Source: Nocardioides panzhihuensis (lineage in GTDB: Bacteria; Actinomycetota; Actinomycetes; Propionibacteriales; Nocardioidaceae). Taken from it: 64,000 bases of DNA. The position numbers and the translations under genes were made by a program. Positions 50,251-59,843 of the stretch are shown here, one piece after another (within the stretch, counting starts at the first letter, position 1; every line of letters begins with the position of its first letter). The stretch is from assembly GCF_013408335.1 (NCBI RefSeq), contig NZ_JACBZR010000001.1:2480001-2544000 (forward strand), in the 5' to 3' direction. The notes beneath the pieces are model-generated. The model was not told the origin of the DNA. It ran no database searches and saw only the letters and a program-made list of their open reading frames with translations.

Positions 50251-51243
50251 TCAGGAGAGGCGTACGCGGGGGTCGAGGACGCTGTAGAACAGGTCGACGA
50301 CCAGGTTGGTGATCACGATGATGAAGGCGGAGATCAGCGTGGTCGCCTCGATGACCGGCAGGTCGCTCTGGCTCACCGCGTTCAGTGCCCGCAGCCCGAG
50401 ACCGGGGATGCCGAAGATCAGCTCGGTGAAGATCGTGCCGGTCAGCAGCGAGCCGAAGTCGATGCCGAAAATGGTCACGATCGGCACGACCGCCGCCCGG
50501 AAAGCGTGCTTGCTGACGATCTTCCGCTCCGTCAGACCCTTGGCGCGTGCCGTCCGCACGTAGTCCTGGTTGAAGGACTCGATCATCGACCCCCGGGTGA
50601 AGCGGGCGTACTTGGACGAGTTCACCAGGCCGAGCGCCAGCCAGGGCAGCAGCAGCCCCCATGCCCACTTCAGCGGAGATTCGGTCAGCGGGTGATAGCC
50701 CTCCTGCGGGAAGATCCCAGCACTCACTGCCAGATAGAGGAATGCGAGCAGGACGAACAGGTAGTAGGGGATCGACTCGATCACGAGCGTCGCGCCGATG
50801 ACCGCCTTGTCTGCCGCGGTTCCCCTGCGTCTGGCCGCGAACATCCCGATCGGCACGCCGATGAGCAGGATCGTGACACCGGCGCCGACCGCTACGGAGA
50901 CCGTCGGCCCGATCCGGTCCTTGATGTCGTCCCAGACGTTGACGCGGTAGATGAAGCTGACCCCGAAGCACGGTGCGTCACAGTCGTAGGCCTCGGAGCC
51001 GAAGGCGATCTCGCGGCCGTTGACGATCCCGGACATGTACTCGGTGTACTGCACATAGATCGGCGCTTCCAGATTGAGCGCCTCCCGGATCGCGTCCTGG
51101 CGCTCGGTCGTGCACTTCGGCGCGGGACACATCGCGTCCGCAGGGTCGCTCGGGCCGTAGGTGAAGAGCGCGACCACCGCAACCGAGATCACGAACAGCA
51201 CGAGCGCTGCTGAGATCAACCGGCGTACGACAAAACCGATCAT
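50251..51243 (-). CDS. Dipeptide/oligopeptide ABC transporter permease, DppB type (set 2)
   Basis: A 330-residue permease with six membrane helices. The N-terminal FVVRRLISAALVLFVISVAV and the EAA-loop region YVRTARAKGLTERKIVSKHA are those of the DppB/OppB class. An extracytoplasmic segment with paired cysteines (CPAPKCTTE and CDAPCFG) separates helices 1 and 2, also seen in the set 1 permease. The gene follows the solute-binding-protein gene of set 2 after a strong hairpin. No ATPase gene follows; rarA starts 33 bases downstream. Confidence 0.93.
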   Translation of the reverse strand: MIGFVVRRLISAALVLFVISVAVVALFTYGPSDPADAMCPAPKCTTERQDAIREALNLEAPIYVQYTEYMSGIVNGREIAFGSEAYDCDAPCFGVSFIYRVNVWDDIKDRIGPTVSVAVGAGVTILLIGVPIGMFAARRRGTAADKAVIGATLVIESIPYYLFVLLAFLYLAVSAGIFPQEGYHPLTESPLKWAWGLLLPWLALGLVNSSKYARFTRGSMIESFNQDYVRTARAKGLTERKIVSKHAFRAAVVPIVTIFGIDFGSLLTGTIFTELIFGIPGLGLRALNAVSQSDLPVIEATTLISAFIIVITNLVVDLFYSVLDPRVRLS

Positions 51244-51316
51244 GGACGGAGGTCTCGCTTCCTAGAAAGATTGATCACGGGCTCTGGCCCGGAGCTGCTG
51301 TGTCCGACTGGATGGG

Positions 51317-51350
51317 TCCGGCCGGCGTGGGTCCTCCCACGCCGGCCGGA
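51317..51350 (-). terminator. Strong hairpin between binding-protein and permease genes of set 2
   Basis: A 15-pair perfect stem TCCGGCCGGCGTGGG/CCCACGCCGGCCGGA with loop TCCT, six bases after the solute-binding-protein stop. No T-run follows. It probably stabilises the upstream mRNA end or lets only part of transcription go on to the permease gene. Confidence 0.8.
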
Positions 51351-51355
51351 TCACC

Positions 51356-53170
51356 TCACTTGAGGTACATGATGGAGAAGCTCGGCATGCCCTTCACCGG
51401 GTCGTTGACGACTCCGCCGATCTGCGAGCCCTTGATGAAGGCGTTCGCGTCGTAGCCGGCGTTGATCTCGACCATGTGGGTCTCCTGCATCCACTTGTCG
51501 AACTCGCCCCAGGCTGCTGGGACCTCGTCGGCGTCCATCTTCAGGATCTCGGCCTGCTTCGCGTCGGCGTCAGCCTCCTTGAAGTTGGTCGGGTTCGGCA
51601 TACCCGGCTTGTTGGCGTTCGAGCCGATCCACTGCGCCGGGAACCACGAGCCGCCCGAGGGCCAGTCGGAGCACCAGCCGCCGTAGCGAAGGTTGATCGG
51701 AGCGTCCAGGTTGCTCTGGTCGTCGCGGAAGGTCTCGTCGGTCGAGGCCACCGGGGTCGCCTTGAAGCCGGCCGCCTCGAAGCCCTTGACCATCTGGTTC
51801 TTCTTGGCCACGTCGAGCTCGTCGTCACGCTGGTAGTACCACTTGATCTCGAAGCCCTCGGCCCCGGCCTCCTTCAGCAGCGCCTTGGCCTTCTCCGGGT
51901 CGGTGGTCTGACCGTCCTGACCCTCGGGGTACTGGTACTCGACCCGGCCCGCGGTGCCCGGGGGCAGGAGCGAGGTGCCGGGCTGGATGGTGACGCCGAC
52001 GATCTCGCCGGAGGCCTTCCAGGCCGCCTGGTAGGGGTAGGCCCAGCTGATCGCCTCCCGGATCTTCTTGTCCTTGATCTTGGTCTGGTCCGGCCGGTAC
52101 ATGTAGGTGCACGGCGAGGTGCCCTCGACCAGGTTGTCGGGGTTGTTCTCCTTGATCGACTTGTACGTCGGCGGCGTGACGTCGTCGTAGGTCATCATCG
52201 TCTGGGCTGCGCCCTTGTCGCCGAGGATCTGGTTCTCGAGCTTCGCGGTGTCCTGGGCGAACTTGAAGTCGAAGGAGTCCGCGGCCTGGAACCGGCCAGG
52301 GTCGGTGTCGGGATCCCAGTGCTCGTTCTTGACCAGCGTGAGCGCGTTGCCCGGCTTGTAGGACTCGAACTTGTAAGGTCCGGTCGCCATCGGGTGGCTC
52401 TCGTAGGCCAGCGGGTCCTTGTCCTTGGCCTTCGGGATCGGCGAGAAGACCGGGAACGAGGCGTAGTAGTCGAGCTCGGGGAACGGCTGTTCCAGGTGGA
52501 TGACCACCTTGTTGCCGTCGGCCTCGACGCCGTCGTAGTCCTCGCCGCCGTACCAGCCGGCGCTGGCGTCGAAGTCGGGGAGCTTCTTGAGCTCGGCCTC
52601 GGTGTCCGCGAACGGGCCCTTGTACTTGCCGCCGTCCTTGAAGAAGGTGGTCTGGTACGTCGGGCCGTCGGTCAGCGTGTCGATGGCGAAGGAGCGTTTG
52701 ATGCCGTAGACGACGTCCTCGGCGGTGACGTCGGTGCCGTCCTCGTACTTGAGACCGTCCTTCAGCTCGAAGGTCCAGGTCAGGCCGTCCTCGGAGACCT
52801 GACCCAGGTCGGTGGCGAGGTCGGGCACGAGGATCGAGTCGCCGCTCTCCTCGTCGTAGACGTACTGCGTCAGCGCGCGGGTCACCAGGCCGGACATGAT
52901 CGCGCCAGAGTCGGTGTAGTAGGTCCTGGTCGGGTCCAGGGTGTGCGGTGCGCTGTTCGCCAGCACGGTGATCGTGCCGCCCTTCTTGGCCTCGGCCGGG
53001 ATCTCCAACGGCCCTTCGGCGGTGGCGTCCTTGCCGGAACCGGCGTTTCCGCCGGCCTTGAACTCGCCGCCGCCCGCATCCTCGCCGCCGCCGTCTCCGC
53101 CGCCACACGCAGCGGTGAGCGTCAGCGCGGCGATCGCGCTGGCGGCGATCAGTGTTCTCTTCAATCGCAT
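51356..53170 (-). CDS. Extracellular solute-binding lipoprotein, family 5 (set 2)
   Basis: A 604-residue lipoprotein that should capture peptides or similar ligands for an ABC importer. The signal peptide MRLKRTLIAASAIAALTLTA is followed by the lipobox Cys22 and a Gly/Asp-rich linker. The family-5 (DppA/OppA) signature region is ITVLANSAPHTLDPTRTYYT then LVTRALTQYVYDEES. The ATG at 53170 starts just before the signal peptide. It shares with the set 1 protein the GGDGGG linker and overall order, so they are probably distant paralogues. Confidence 0.93.
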   Translation of the reverse strand: MRLKRTLIAASAIAALTLTAACGGGDGGGEDAGGGEFKAGGNAGSGKDATAEGPLEIPAEAKKGGTITVLANSAPHTLDPTRTYYTDSGAIMSGLVTRALTQYVYDEESGDSILVPDLATDLGQVSEDGLTWTFELKDGLKYEDGTDVTAEDVVYGIKRSFAIDTLTDGPTYQTTFFKDGGKYKGPFADTEAELKKLPDFDASAGWYGGEDYDGVEADGNKVVIHLEQPFPELDYYASFPVFSPIPKAKDKDPLAYESHPMATGPYKFESYKPGNALTLVKNEHWDPDTDPGRFQAADSFDFKFAQDTAKLENQILGDKGAAQTMMTYDDVTPPTYKSIKENNPDNLVEGTSPCTYMYRPDQTKIKDKKIREAISWAYPYQAAWKASGEIVGVTIQPGTSLLPPGTAGRVEYQYPEGQDGQTTDPEKAKALLKEAGAEGFEIKWYYQRDDELDVAKKNQMVKGFEAAGFKATPVASTDETFRDDQSNLDAPINLRYGGWCSDWPSGGSWFPAQWIGSNANKPGMPNPTNFKEADADAKQAEILKMDADEVPAAWGEFDKWMQETHMVEINAGYDANAFIKGSQIGGVVNDPVKGMPSFSIMYLK

Positions 53171-53217
53171 CGTAGGTCTCCACCTTCCATGGTTGATTCC
53201 TCTCTCCGACGACGTGC

Positions 53218-54219
53218 TCACCGGAAAGACTTGGGGTCGAAGGCGTCGCGGATGGCGTCTCCGAGCAGGTTGAGCGCGAAGACCAGGACCACGATCCCGA
53301 CGATCGGCGCATACAGAAACAGGGGGTACTCGTCGAACCAGTTCTGGGCCCGCAAGATCGTCTGGCCCCAGGACGGACGGCCTGTGACGCCGACGCCGAG
53401 ATAGGCCAGCGTCGCCTCGGCGGCGATCGTGGCCGGCAGGCTGAGAGAGAACGAGACGACGATCGGGGCCACCAGGTTGGGCAGCAGCTCCTTGAACAGG
53501 ATCCGGTGTGTCGGCATCCCGAGGACGTGCGCCGCCTCGATGAACTCACGTTCGCGCAGCGAGATCACCTCACCTCGGATCAGCCGGGCCAGGCCCATCC
53601 AGCCGAAGATCGACAAGATCACGATCAGAGCGATCAGGGAGGCGTTGTCGAGCATCGCCGGGTTCTCCCGCCAACGCTCCACGAGCATCGGTGAGACCGC
53701 GATGGCGACCAGCAGGAACGGCAGCGTGAGGAAGAGGTCGGTCACGAAGGTGACCACCCGGTCACCCCAGCCACGGCTGTAGCCGGCGATCAGGCCCAGA
53801 ACCACGCCGGCGACGGTCGACACGACGGTGGCGATCGTGGCGACCATCAGCGACGTACGCGCGCCGTAGAACCACTCGGCGAGCAGGTCGTTGCCGGAGT
53901 TGGGCTCCAGCCCGAGCGGCGCCTCCCAGGTGAACCCGTAGTTGGGCGGGCCGATGACCGGGTAGTTGAACGAGTCGGTGTCGGTGACCGGGTCGCCGGC
54001 ACGCACCTCGACGCCGAACAGCTTGCACAGCAGCGGCGCGAAGATTCCGATCAGGATGAAGAGCAGCACGATCCCGGCGCAGAGCATCGCCACCTTGTCC
54101 GACAGCAGTCGGTCCAGCGCGATCCGCATCGGTGACCGGCCGGCGACCTCGCCGCCAGGGCTCGGCTCAGGATTGATCTCGGGATCAGGACCCTGGATCA
54201 ACACTTCGGACACAGTCAT
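53218..54219 (-). CDS. Dipeptide/oligopeptide ABC transporter permease, DppC type (set 2)
   Basis: A 333-residue permease with an N-terminal cytoplasmic stretch (MTVSEVLIQGPDPEINPEPS), the DppC N-domain SPMRIALDRLLSDKVAMLC, then five to six helices. The EAA loop reads EFIEAAHVLGMPTHRILFKE, the ATPase contact. The ATG at 54219 has GGAGA nine bases upstream and replaces a longer open frame through the intergenic region. First gene of set 2. Confidence 0.92.
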   Translation of the reverse strand: MTVSEVLIQGPDPEINPEPSPGGEVAGRSPMRIALDRLLSDKVAMLCAGIVLLFILIGIFAPLLCKLFGVEVRAGDPVTDTDSFNYPVIGPPNYGFTWEAPLGLEPNSGNDLLAEWFYGARTSLMVATIATVVSTVAGVVLGLIAGYSRGWGDRVVTFVTDLFLTLPFLLVAIAVSPMLVERWRENPAMLDNASLIALIVILSIFGWMGLARLIRGEVISLREREFIEAAHVLGMPTHRILFKELLPNLVAPIVVSFSLSLPATIAAEATLAYLGVGVTGRPSWGQTILRAQNWFDEYPLFLYAPIVGIVVLVFALNLLGDAIRDAFDPKSFR

Positions 54220-54386
54220 ACGTCGGATCTCCGTTCGAACGCCTTGGGCTCGGCTCGCCCAAGACCAGACCACCCGGCGCAGGCCCGATCCAGCGCGCTG
54301 CATCAAGTTATGCCAAGACCTGGTGGTCCGTGTGGGACTACAGATAACGGTTCGATACCGACAGTGATCTGTGACACATCCGAAAC
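54220..54386 (-). other. Promoter region of ABC transporter set 2
   Basis: The 167 bases between the bidirectional terminator and the set 2 permease ATG hold no gene. Candidate -10 elements on the minus strand are TATCTG and TAACTT, neither with a convincing -35. I see no clear operator. The rest of the 353-bp gap is the terminator and the tandem repeats listed separately. Confidence 0.4.
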
Positions 54387-54423
54387 AAAGACGGCCCGCA
54401 GCCCAAGGCTGCGGACCGTCTTT
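54387..54423. terminator. Rho-independent terminator after the oligopeptide ATPase gene
   Basis: A stem of 14 pairs (one G-T wobble position) GACGGCCCGCAGCC/GGCTGCGGACCGTC with a three-base loop, flanked by AAA and TTT. On the minus strand TTTGTTT follows, a real T-tract, so it ends the five-gene transporter operon of set 1 before set 2 begins. Confidence 0.85.
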
Positions 54424-54461
54424 CGTGATCTTGCTGAAACGTTGAAGATTCTCAGGCGCGA

Positions 54462-54578
54462 CCACACCCGGTGGTCGAGACCTCCCTCAGACCCGCCACA
54501 CCCGGTGGTCGAGCCTGTCGAGACCTCCCTCAGACCCGCCACACCCGGTGGTCGAGCCTGTCGAGATCTCCCTCAGAC
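54462..54578 (+). repeat. Three tandem copies of a 43-bp unit containing the dispersed repeat
   Basis: Units start at 54462 (34 bp), 54496 (43 bp) and 54539 (about 40 bp). Each begins CCACACCCGGTGGTCGAG and continues to CTCCCTCAGAC. The first unit lacks CCTGTCGAG, a nine-base deletion between two GTCGAG copies, which is what slippage would leave. The third unit runs into the stop codon of the ATPase gene (54573-54575). Confidence 0.9.
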
Positions 54579-55760
54579 ACTGCCGCGAGAGTTGTTCGCC
54601 AGGTCATACCAGGTGTTGGCGTACCCCGGGCCGTCGCCCGGGATCTCGGCCGGGCTGGCGCCGGGGTCCGGCGCACCGAACTCGTCGACACCCAGAAGCG
54701 GCGCGGTGACCGGCTTCTCCGGGTGCTGGTGGAGCTCACCCGGGAAGTGGCAGGCGACCTTGTGCTTCTTGCCGATCTGCAGCAGCGGCGGCTCGACCAC
54801 GGAGCAGATGTCCTTGGCGAGGGAGCACCGGGTGCGGAAGTGGCAGCCCGAGGGCGGGTTGATCGGCGAAGGTACGTCGCCCTCCAGCCGGATCCGCTCG
54901 CGCCGTCCGCCGATGGACGCCTGCTTCACGTCGGGCACGGCCGAGAGCAGCGCCTGGGTGTAGGGGTGGTGAGCGTGCTCGTAGATCGACCGGCGGTCAC
55001 CGATCTCGACGATCTTGCCGAGGTACATCACCGCGACCTCGGGGCAGAAGTGGCGGACGATGGCGAGATCGTGGGCGATGAAGAGGTAGGAGATGTCGAA
55101 CTCGCGCTGCAGATCCTGGAGCAGGTTGATCACCTGGGCCTGGATCGACACGTCCAGCGCGGAGACCGGCTCGTCAGCCACGAGCAGCTTCGGCTGCAGA
55201 GTCATCGCCCGGGCGATGCCGATGCGCTGGCGCTGGCCGCCGGAGAACTCGTGCGGGTAGCGGTTGTAGTGCTCCGGGTTGAGCCCGACGAGCTCGAGCA
55301 GCTCCTGGACCCGGCCGAGCACCTTGTCCTTCGGCACCATGTTGTGGATCCGCAGCGGCGCGCCGATGATCGAGCCGACCGTGTGACGTGGGTTCAGCGA
55401 CGTCGACGGGTCCTGGAAGATCATCTGGATCTCGCGACGCATCGGCTGCAGCTTGCGGCCCGAGTAGTCGGCGATGTCGGTGCCCTCGAAGTTGATCTTG
55501 CCTTCGGTGGGCTTGTAGAGCCTGGTCACCATGCGCCCGGTCGTGGACTTGCCACAACCAGACTCACCCACGAGGCCCAGGGCGCTGCCCTTGGCGACCT
55601 CGAAGGAGACCCCGTCGACGGCCTTGACGTGCCCGACCGTACGTCGGATCACGCCGCTGCCCTTGACCGGGAAGTGCATCTTCAGGTTCTCGACCGAGAG
55701 CACGGTCTCCGTGCTCGCCGGCGCGACCGAGGCCGCGGTGGCAGTCGTGGTGTCGCTCAT
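54573..55760 (-). CDS. Oligopeptide ABC transporter ATP-binding protein, OppF/DppF type
   Basis: A 395-residue ATPase. Walker [10 protein letters not shown] lies at 65-73, the Q-loop in [17 protein letters not shown], the signature [15 protein letters not shown], and Walker [13 protein letters not shown]; the C-terminal oligopeptide domain has [19 protein letters not shown], whose cysteines match the iron-sulfur or metal site of this family. Its ATG shares one base with the stop of the OppD-type gene. As the only ATPase pair in 10 kb it may also power the set 2 permeases. Confidence 0.94.
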   Translation of the reverse strand: MSDTTTATAASVAPASTETVLSVENLKMHFPVKGSGVIRRTVGHVKAVDGVSFEVAKGSALGLVGESGCGKSTTGRMVTRLYKPTEGKINFEGTDIADYSGRKLQPMRREIQMIFQDPSTSLNPRHTVGSIIGAPLRIHNMVPKDKVLGRVQELLELVGLNPEHYNRYPHEFSGGQRQRIGIARAMTLQPKLLVADEPVSALDVSIQAQVINLLQDLQREFDISYLFIAHDLAIVRHFCPEVAVMYLGKIVEIGDRRSIYEHAHHPYTQALLSAVPDVKQASIGGRRERIRLEGDVPSPINPPSGCHFRTRCSLAKDICSVVEPPLLQIGKKHKVACHFPGELHQHPEKPVTAPLLGVDEFGAPDPGASPAEIPGDGPGYANTWYDLANNSRGSV

Positions 55761-56845
55761 CAGTCCTCCACCAGATCAGGGGCGATCTCGGGCAGGATCT
55801 CTGCCTCGTAGACCTTGTCGGCGTTCTTGATGTGGCAGCGCTTGGTGTGGTTGCCACCGCTGGTTGCCGGGGTGAGATCGGGGAGCGTCGTCCGGCACAG
55901 GTCGCCGCCCACCTTCGCCACGTGGTCACAGCGCGGCTCGAAGGCGCATCCCGGCGGCGGGTTGAGCAGCGAGGGCGGGTTGCCCCGGATCGGGAGCAGC
56001 TTGGCGTCGGTCGACGCCGTCAGGTCCGGCACGCTGGAGAGCAGTCCCCAGGTGTAGGGCATCTGCGGGTGGGTGAGGATCTCCTTGCAGGGGCCGTACT
56101 CGACCGCGCGGCCCGCGTACATCACGAGCACGTCGTCAGCCATCTCGGCAACCACGCCGAGATCGTGGGTGATGATGATGACCGCGGCGTCGAAGTCACG
56201 CTGCAGGTCCTGGAGCAGGTCGAGGATCTGCGCCTGAACGGTCACGTCCAGCGCGGTGGTCGGCTCGTCGGCGATGAGCAGGCTGGGGTTGTTGATCAGC
56301 CCCATCGCGATCATCGCGCGCTGCCGCATACCACCGGAGAACTGGTGGGGGTAGTCGTCCACGCGACGGTCGGGCTGCGGGATGCCGACGCGGTCGAGCA
56401 TCTCGATGGCGCGCTTGCGCGCCTCCCGCTTGGTCACGTTGTTGTGGACCTGGTAGGCCTCCATGATCTGGTTGCCCACCGTGTAGTAGGGGTGCATCGC
56501 GGAGAGCGGGTCCTGGAAGATCATCGCCACGTCGCGGCCGCGGCGCTTGCGCATCTCCTCGTTGCTCACCTTGAGCAGGTCGACCCCGTCGACCATGATC
56601 TCGCCGCTGAGGATGGCGTTGGTGCCGCGGTGCAGCCCCATGATCGCCGAGCTGGAGACGGACTTGCCGGAGCCGGACTCACCGACGATGCCGAGCGTCT
56701 TGCCACGCTCGAGCTCGAAGGAGAGGCCGTCGGTCGCCTTGACGATGCCGTCGGAGGTCGAGAAGTGGACCTTCAGGTCCCGCACCGAGAGGAACGCGCC
56801 ATCCCTGGCCGGCGTCGTCTCGTGCGTGGTGGAGAGGTCAGTCAT
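55760..56845 (-). CDS. Oligopeptide ABC transporter ATP-binding protein, OppD/DppD type
   Basis: A 361-residue ATPase pairing with the OppF-type subunit. Walker [10 protein letters not shown] (55-63), Q-loop [17 protein letters not shown], signature [15 protein letters not shown], and Walker [13 protein letters not shown] are intact; the C-terminal [20 protein letters not shown] region is typical. The changed GKSV (in place of GKST) is common in OppD. Starts 15 bases after the set 1 permease stop. Confidence 0.94.
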   Translation of the reverse strand: MTDLSTTHETTPARDGAFLSVRDLKVHFSTSDGIVKATDGLSFELERGKTLGIVGESGSGKSVSSSAIMGLHRGTNAILSGEIMVDGVDLLKVSNEEMRKRRGRDVAMIFQDPLSAMHPYYTVGNQIMEAYQVHNNVTKREARKRAIEMLDRVGIPQPDRRVDDYPHQFSGGMRQRAMIAMGLINNPSLLIADEPTTALDVTVQAQILDLLQDLQRDFDAAVIIITHDLGVVAEMADDVLVMYAGRAVEYGPCKEILTHPQMPYTWGLLSSVPDLTASTDAKLLPIRGNPPSLLNPPPGCAFEPRCDHVAKVGGDLCRTTLPDLTPATSGGNHTKRCHIKNADKVYEAEILPEIAPDLVED

Positions 56846-56860
56846 TGATCAGCTCCCGGG

Positions 56861-57877
56861 TCAGGCGACGCGCACGCGCGGGTCGATGAAGGCGTACAGG
56901 ATGTCGACGATGATGTTGGCGAGGATCACCAGAGAACCGAGTAGAAGCACCAGACCCACGATGGTGGGCAGGTCGAAGGTCTCGTTCGCGGTCACTGCGA
57001 GCTTTCCGAGACCGTAGTAGTTGAAGACGTCCTCGGTGATGATCGCGCCGCCGAGCACGGCAGCGAAGTCGAGACCGAACATCGTCACCAGCGGGGTCAG
57101 CGCCGCGCGCAGCGCGTGCTTGAAGAGCACCTTGGGACTCTTGACCCCCTTGGCCTTCGCCGTGCGGATATAGTCCTCGCTCATCGACTCGAGCACGAAC
57201 GCCCGGGTCATGCGTACGTAGCCAGCCATGTAGACCACCGCGAGCGTGAATCCAGGCAGCAGGAGCTGGACCAGCCATTGCCCGACACCACCCTCGGCTA
57301 TCGACACGTATCCCGGTGCGGGGAAGATCCCCCACTTGATGGCTACGAAGTTGATCAGCAACGCTCCCACGAAGAACGTCGGGAACGCGTAGAGCGCCAG
57401 CGTTCCCCCGACGACGCCGCGGTCGAGGAGGGACCCCTTGACGATCGCGGCCAGCACACCGAACAGAACACCGAAGATGACCCAGATGGTGACCGCGACC
57501 ATGGCGATCGAGATCGAGATCGGTGCGGCCTCCGCGATCTCCGCGTTGACCGTCATCTGCAGCTGCTGGGAGTAGCCGAGGCAGGGTGCCGCGCACTCGG
57601 TGACCAGCTCGGGGTTGGCCTCGCGCATCGCCTCGTTGGCGGGATAGTCGCGGCCGACGACGACGCCCTTGGCGAAGCTGCCCCATTGGACGAGCAGCGG
57701 CTGGTCGTAGCCGAGGGCCTTACGGGTCTCCTCGATGCGCTCGGGAGGGCAGTTCTTGCCGCAGGAGAACTGTGCCGGGTCGACCGGGTTCTTCATGAAC
57801 AGTGCGAAGACGATGAAGCTCATCGCCACCAGCATGAGCAAGCCGACGATCACGCGCCGGATGATGTAGGCGACCAT
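56861..57877 (-). CDS. Dipeptide/oligopeptide ABC transporter permease, DppB type (set 1)
   Basis: A 338-residue permease with the start MVAYIIRRVIVGLLMLVAM and the EAA loop YIRTAKAKGVKSPKVLFKHA. Extracytoplasmic cysteines occur as CGKNCPPE and CAAPCLG, matching the pattern of the set 2 permease and suggesting a common origin. Translation starts at ATG 57877. It follows the set 1 binding-protein gene after two hairpins. Confidence 0.93.
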   Translation of the reverse strand: MVAYIIRRVIVGLLMLVAMSFIVFALFMKNPVDPAQFSCGKNCPPERIEETRKALGYDQPLLVQWGSFAKGVVVGRDYPANEAMREANPELVTECAAPCLGYSQQLQMTVNAEIAEAAPISISIAMVAVTIWVIFGVLFGVLAAIVKGSLLDRGVVGGTLALYAFPTFFVGALLINFVAIKWGIFPAPGYVSIAEGGVGQWLVQLLLPGFTLAVVYMAGYVRMTRAFVLESMSEDYIRTAKAKGVKSPKVLFKHALRAALTPLVTMFGLDFAAVLGGAIITEDVFNYYGLGKLAVTANETFDLPTIVGLVLLLGSLVILANIIVDILYAFIDPRVRVA

Positions 57878-57960
57878 CGGTGGGTCTCACCTTCATTGAG
57901 ATCGGCCGGAGCACCGTCGTGGGGTGTCGTCCGGGGGGAATCGTGTCCAGGTACATAGAG

Positions 57961-58020
57961 GGAGGCGGGGCTCTGTCGAGCCCCGCCTCCAGGGTTGGGG
58001 CGGCTCAGGGCCGCCCCAAC
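57961..58020 (-). terminator. Two tandem hairpins between binding-protein and permease genes of set 1
   Basis: Hairpin 1 (57994-58020) is an 11-pair stem GTTGGGGCGGC/GCCGCCCCAAC; hairpin 2 (57961-57990) is a 13-pair stem GGAGGCGGGGCTC/GAGCCCCGCCTCC. They lie 20 bases after the binding-protein stop on the minus strand, with no T-run. Their place matches the single hairpin of set 2. Confidence 0.8.
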
Positions 58021-58040
58021 GGTGTTGCGGAGCTGAAGGA

Positions 58041-59747
58041 TCAGTCCTCGACGTCGATGGTCGCCAGGTCCGGGTAGGACGAGGAGGCATCGGTCGTGAC
58101 GAAGCCCTTCACCTTGGAGCCGCGGACCCAGTTGAAGGTTGCGATCTCCAGCGGGATGTAGGCGACGTCCTCACCCATGACCGCGTCTGCCTCCTGGAGG
58201 AACTTGTTCTGCTCCTCGATGGTGGCGGAGTTGGCGGCCTGGTCGAACAGCTTGTCGACCGCCGGGTTGCTGTAGTTGCCGTAGTTCTGACCGTTGGTGT
58301 TCTTCTCGATCTGACGGCTGTCGAACAGCGCGGCGGTGACGGTCATGGCGGAGCCCCAGTCAGCACCCCAACCGCCCCACATCACGTCGGCCTTGTTGGA
58401 AGGCTTCTGGATGTTGGAGTAGTAGACGTCGCCCAGCGGGTCCAGGGTGACCTTGAAGCCGGCGGCCTCCCAGCCCTGGACCAGCGCAGCGGCCTGCTTG
58501 TCCAGGGTGTCGCTCTGCGGGTAGGTGAAGGTGATCGGGTACGGCGTCTTGACACCGGCGTCGGCCAGGGTCTTCTTCGCCGCGGCCGGGTCGCCCTTGA
58601 GGTTGCGGTCCTTGTACGCCGGGTTGGCGACGTAGCCCGGAACGGCCGGGTTCACGACCGAGTCGGCCGGGGTGTAGGCCTTCTCGCCACCGCCGGCGGC
58701 GATCCAGGACTCCACGTCAGTGGCCTGGGCCAGCGCCTTGCGGACGTTCGGGTCCTTCATCTGGTTCTGGTTCGGCACCAGGTAGTCGACGTAGGGCGAC
58801 TGGACCTGGACGTAGCGGTCCTTGACGCCGGCCTCGGTGAGACGCGGGAAGAACTCCGGCGGGACGCGCGAGCCGCTGACGATGGTCTTCTGCGAGTCGG
58901 GGCTGTCGGAGAAGAGCTTCTCGTAGATGGTCGACGCCTTCTCACCGAACTTGAAGACGACCTTGTCCGGCTTTGCCTCGCGGAGCGACTTGTCGTCGGT
59001 CTCCGGGTCGTACTCGTCGTTGCGCACCAGGGTGCCGCCCTTCTGGGCGTTCCAGGTGTCGACCTTGTAGGGGCCGTTGGAGAAGATCTTGTCGTCGTTC
59101 TTGGCACCCTTGTCGAAGGACTCCTTGTAGGGGTCCATCATGTGCAGCGACGAGATCGCCAGCGGGAAGTCGGGCCACGGGGTCTTGAACTTGTAGGTGA
59201 TGGTCTTGCCGTCGCAAGTCACCGCCTGGTCGAAGTCGGCCTGCTGCTCCGGCGTCGCGGCGTAGGGGCCGGGGTACTCACCCTTGAGCGCGAGCTTCGC
59301 GGTCAGGTAGAAGCCCGGACCACCGGTGAGCTCGTCGGCGGCGAAGTTGCGTGAAGCGCCGTAGGCGAAGTCCTCACACGTGATCTCGGAGCCGTCTTCC
59401 CACTTCACGCCGTCCTTGACGGTGAACGACCAGGTCTTGGCGCCATCGGCCGAGGTGCCCTCGTCGGTCGCCAGGTCGGGGATCGGCTTGCTCGAGACCT
59501 TGGGGTCGGTCGACGACGGGTTCGACAGCAGCTTCCGGTAGACCAGACGCGTGGTGTGCGAGATGGTCTCACCGACGTAGATACGCTGCGGGTCCAGGTG
59601 ATCGATCGGGTCCTCGGCGACAATGGTCAACGTGTTTGCCGAGCTCGAGCCACCGCCGTCCCCGCCGCCACAGGCAGCCAGGCCCAGCGAAAGACCGAGC
59701 ACGCCAGCGGCACTGACCGCTACGTACTTAGCTCGCTTCTTGAGCAT
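58041..59747 (-). CDS. Extracellular solute-binding lipoprotein, family 5 (set 1)
   Basis: A 568-residue lipoprotein with signal MLKKRAKYVAVSAAGVLGLS and lipobox Cys26, then GGGDGGG. The family-5 motif region reads DHLDPQRIYVGETISHTTRL and ends with AYIPLEIATFNWVRGSKVKG. The ATG at 59747 has AAGGAG eight bases upstream, which decides it over a longer open frame. High-affinity ligand capture for the set 1 transporter; ligand class (peptide, nickel or sugar) cannot be told. Confidence 0.94.
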   Translation of the reverse strand: MLKKRAKYVAVSAAGVLGLSLGLAACGGGDGGGSSSANTLTIVAEDPIDHLDPQRIYVGETISHTTRLVYRKLLSNPSSTDPKVSSKPIPDLATDEGTSADGAKTWSFTVKDGVKWEDGSEITCEDFAYGASRNFAADELTGGPGFYLTAKLALKGEYPGPYAATPEQQADFDQAVTCDGKTITYKFKTPWPDFPLAISSLHMMDPYKESFDKGAKNDDKIFSNGPYKVDTWNAQKGGTLVRNDEYDPETDDKSLREAKPDKVVFKFGEKASTIYEKLFSDSPDSQKTIVSGSRVPPEFFPRLTEAGVKDRYVQVQSPYVDYLVPNQNQMKDPNVRKALAQATDVESWIAAGGGEKAYTPADSVVNPAVPGYVANPAYKDRNLKGDPAAAKKTLADAGVKTPYPITFTYPQSDTLDKQAAALVQGWEAAGFKVTLDPLGDVYYSNIQKPSNKADVMWGGWGADWGSAMTVTAALFDSRQIEKNTNGQNYGNYSNPAVDKLFDQAANSATIEEQNKFLQEADAVMGEDVAYIPLEIATFNWVRGSKVKGFVTTDASSSYPDLATIDVED

Positions 59748-59843
59748 TCGTTTCTCCTTGGTGTGGTCGGCGTCGGCCTCTGACAACTGACGCCGTGTCG
59801 GTGTCCCGGACGGGTCACCTGTGTGTGTTCGGAGCCCCGAGGC

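Noticed and set aside
54220..54330. A sigma-54-like site (TTGGCATAACTTGATGCA) upstream of the set 2 permease
   Set aside because: The GG to GC spacing is 11 and not 10, and actinobacteria generally lack sigma-54.
54462..54578. CRISPR-like array of three units
   Set aside because: The units are directly adjacent with no spacers and no cas genes are near; it is a tandem repeat.
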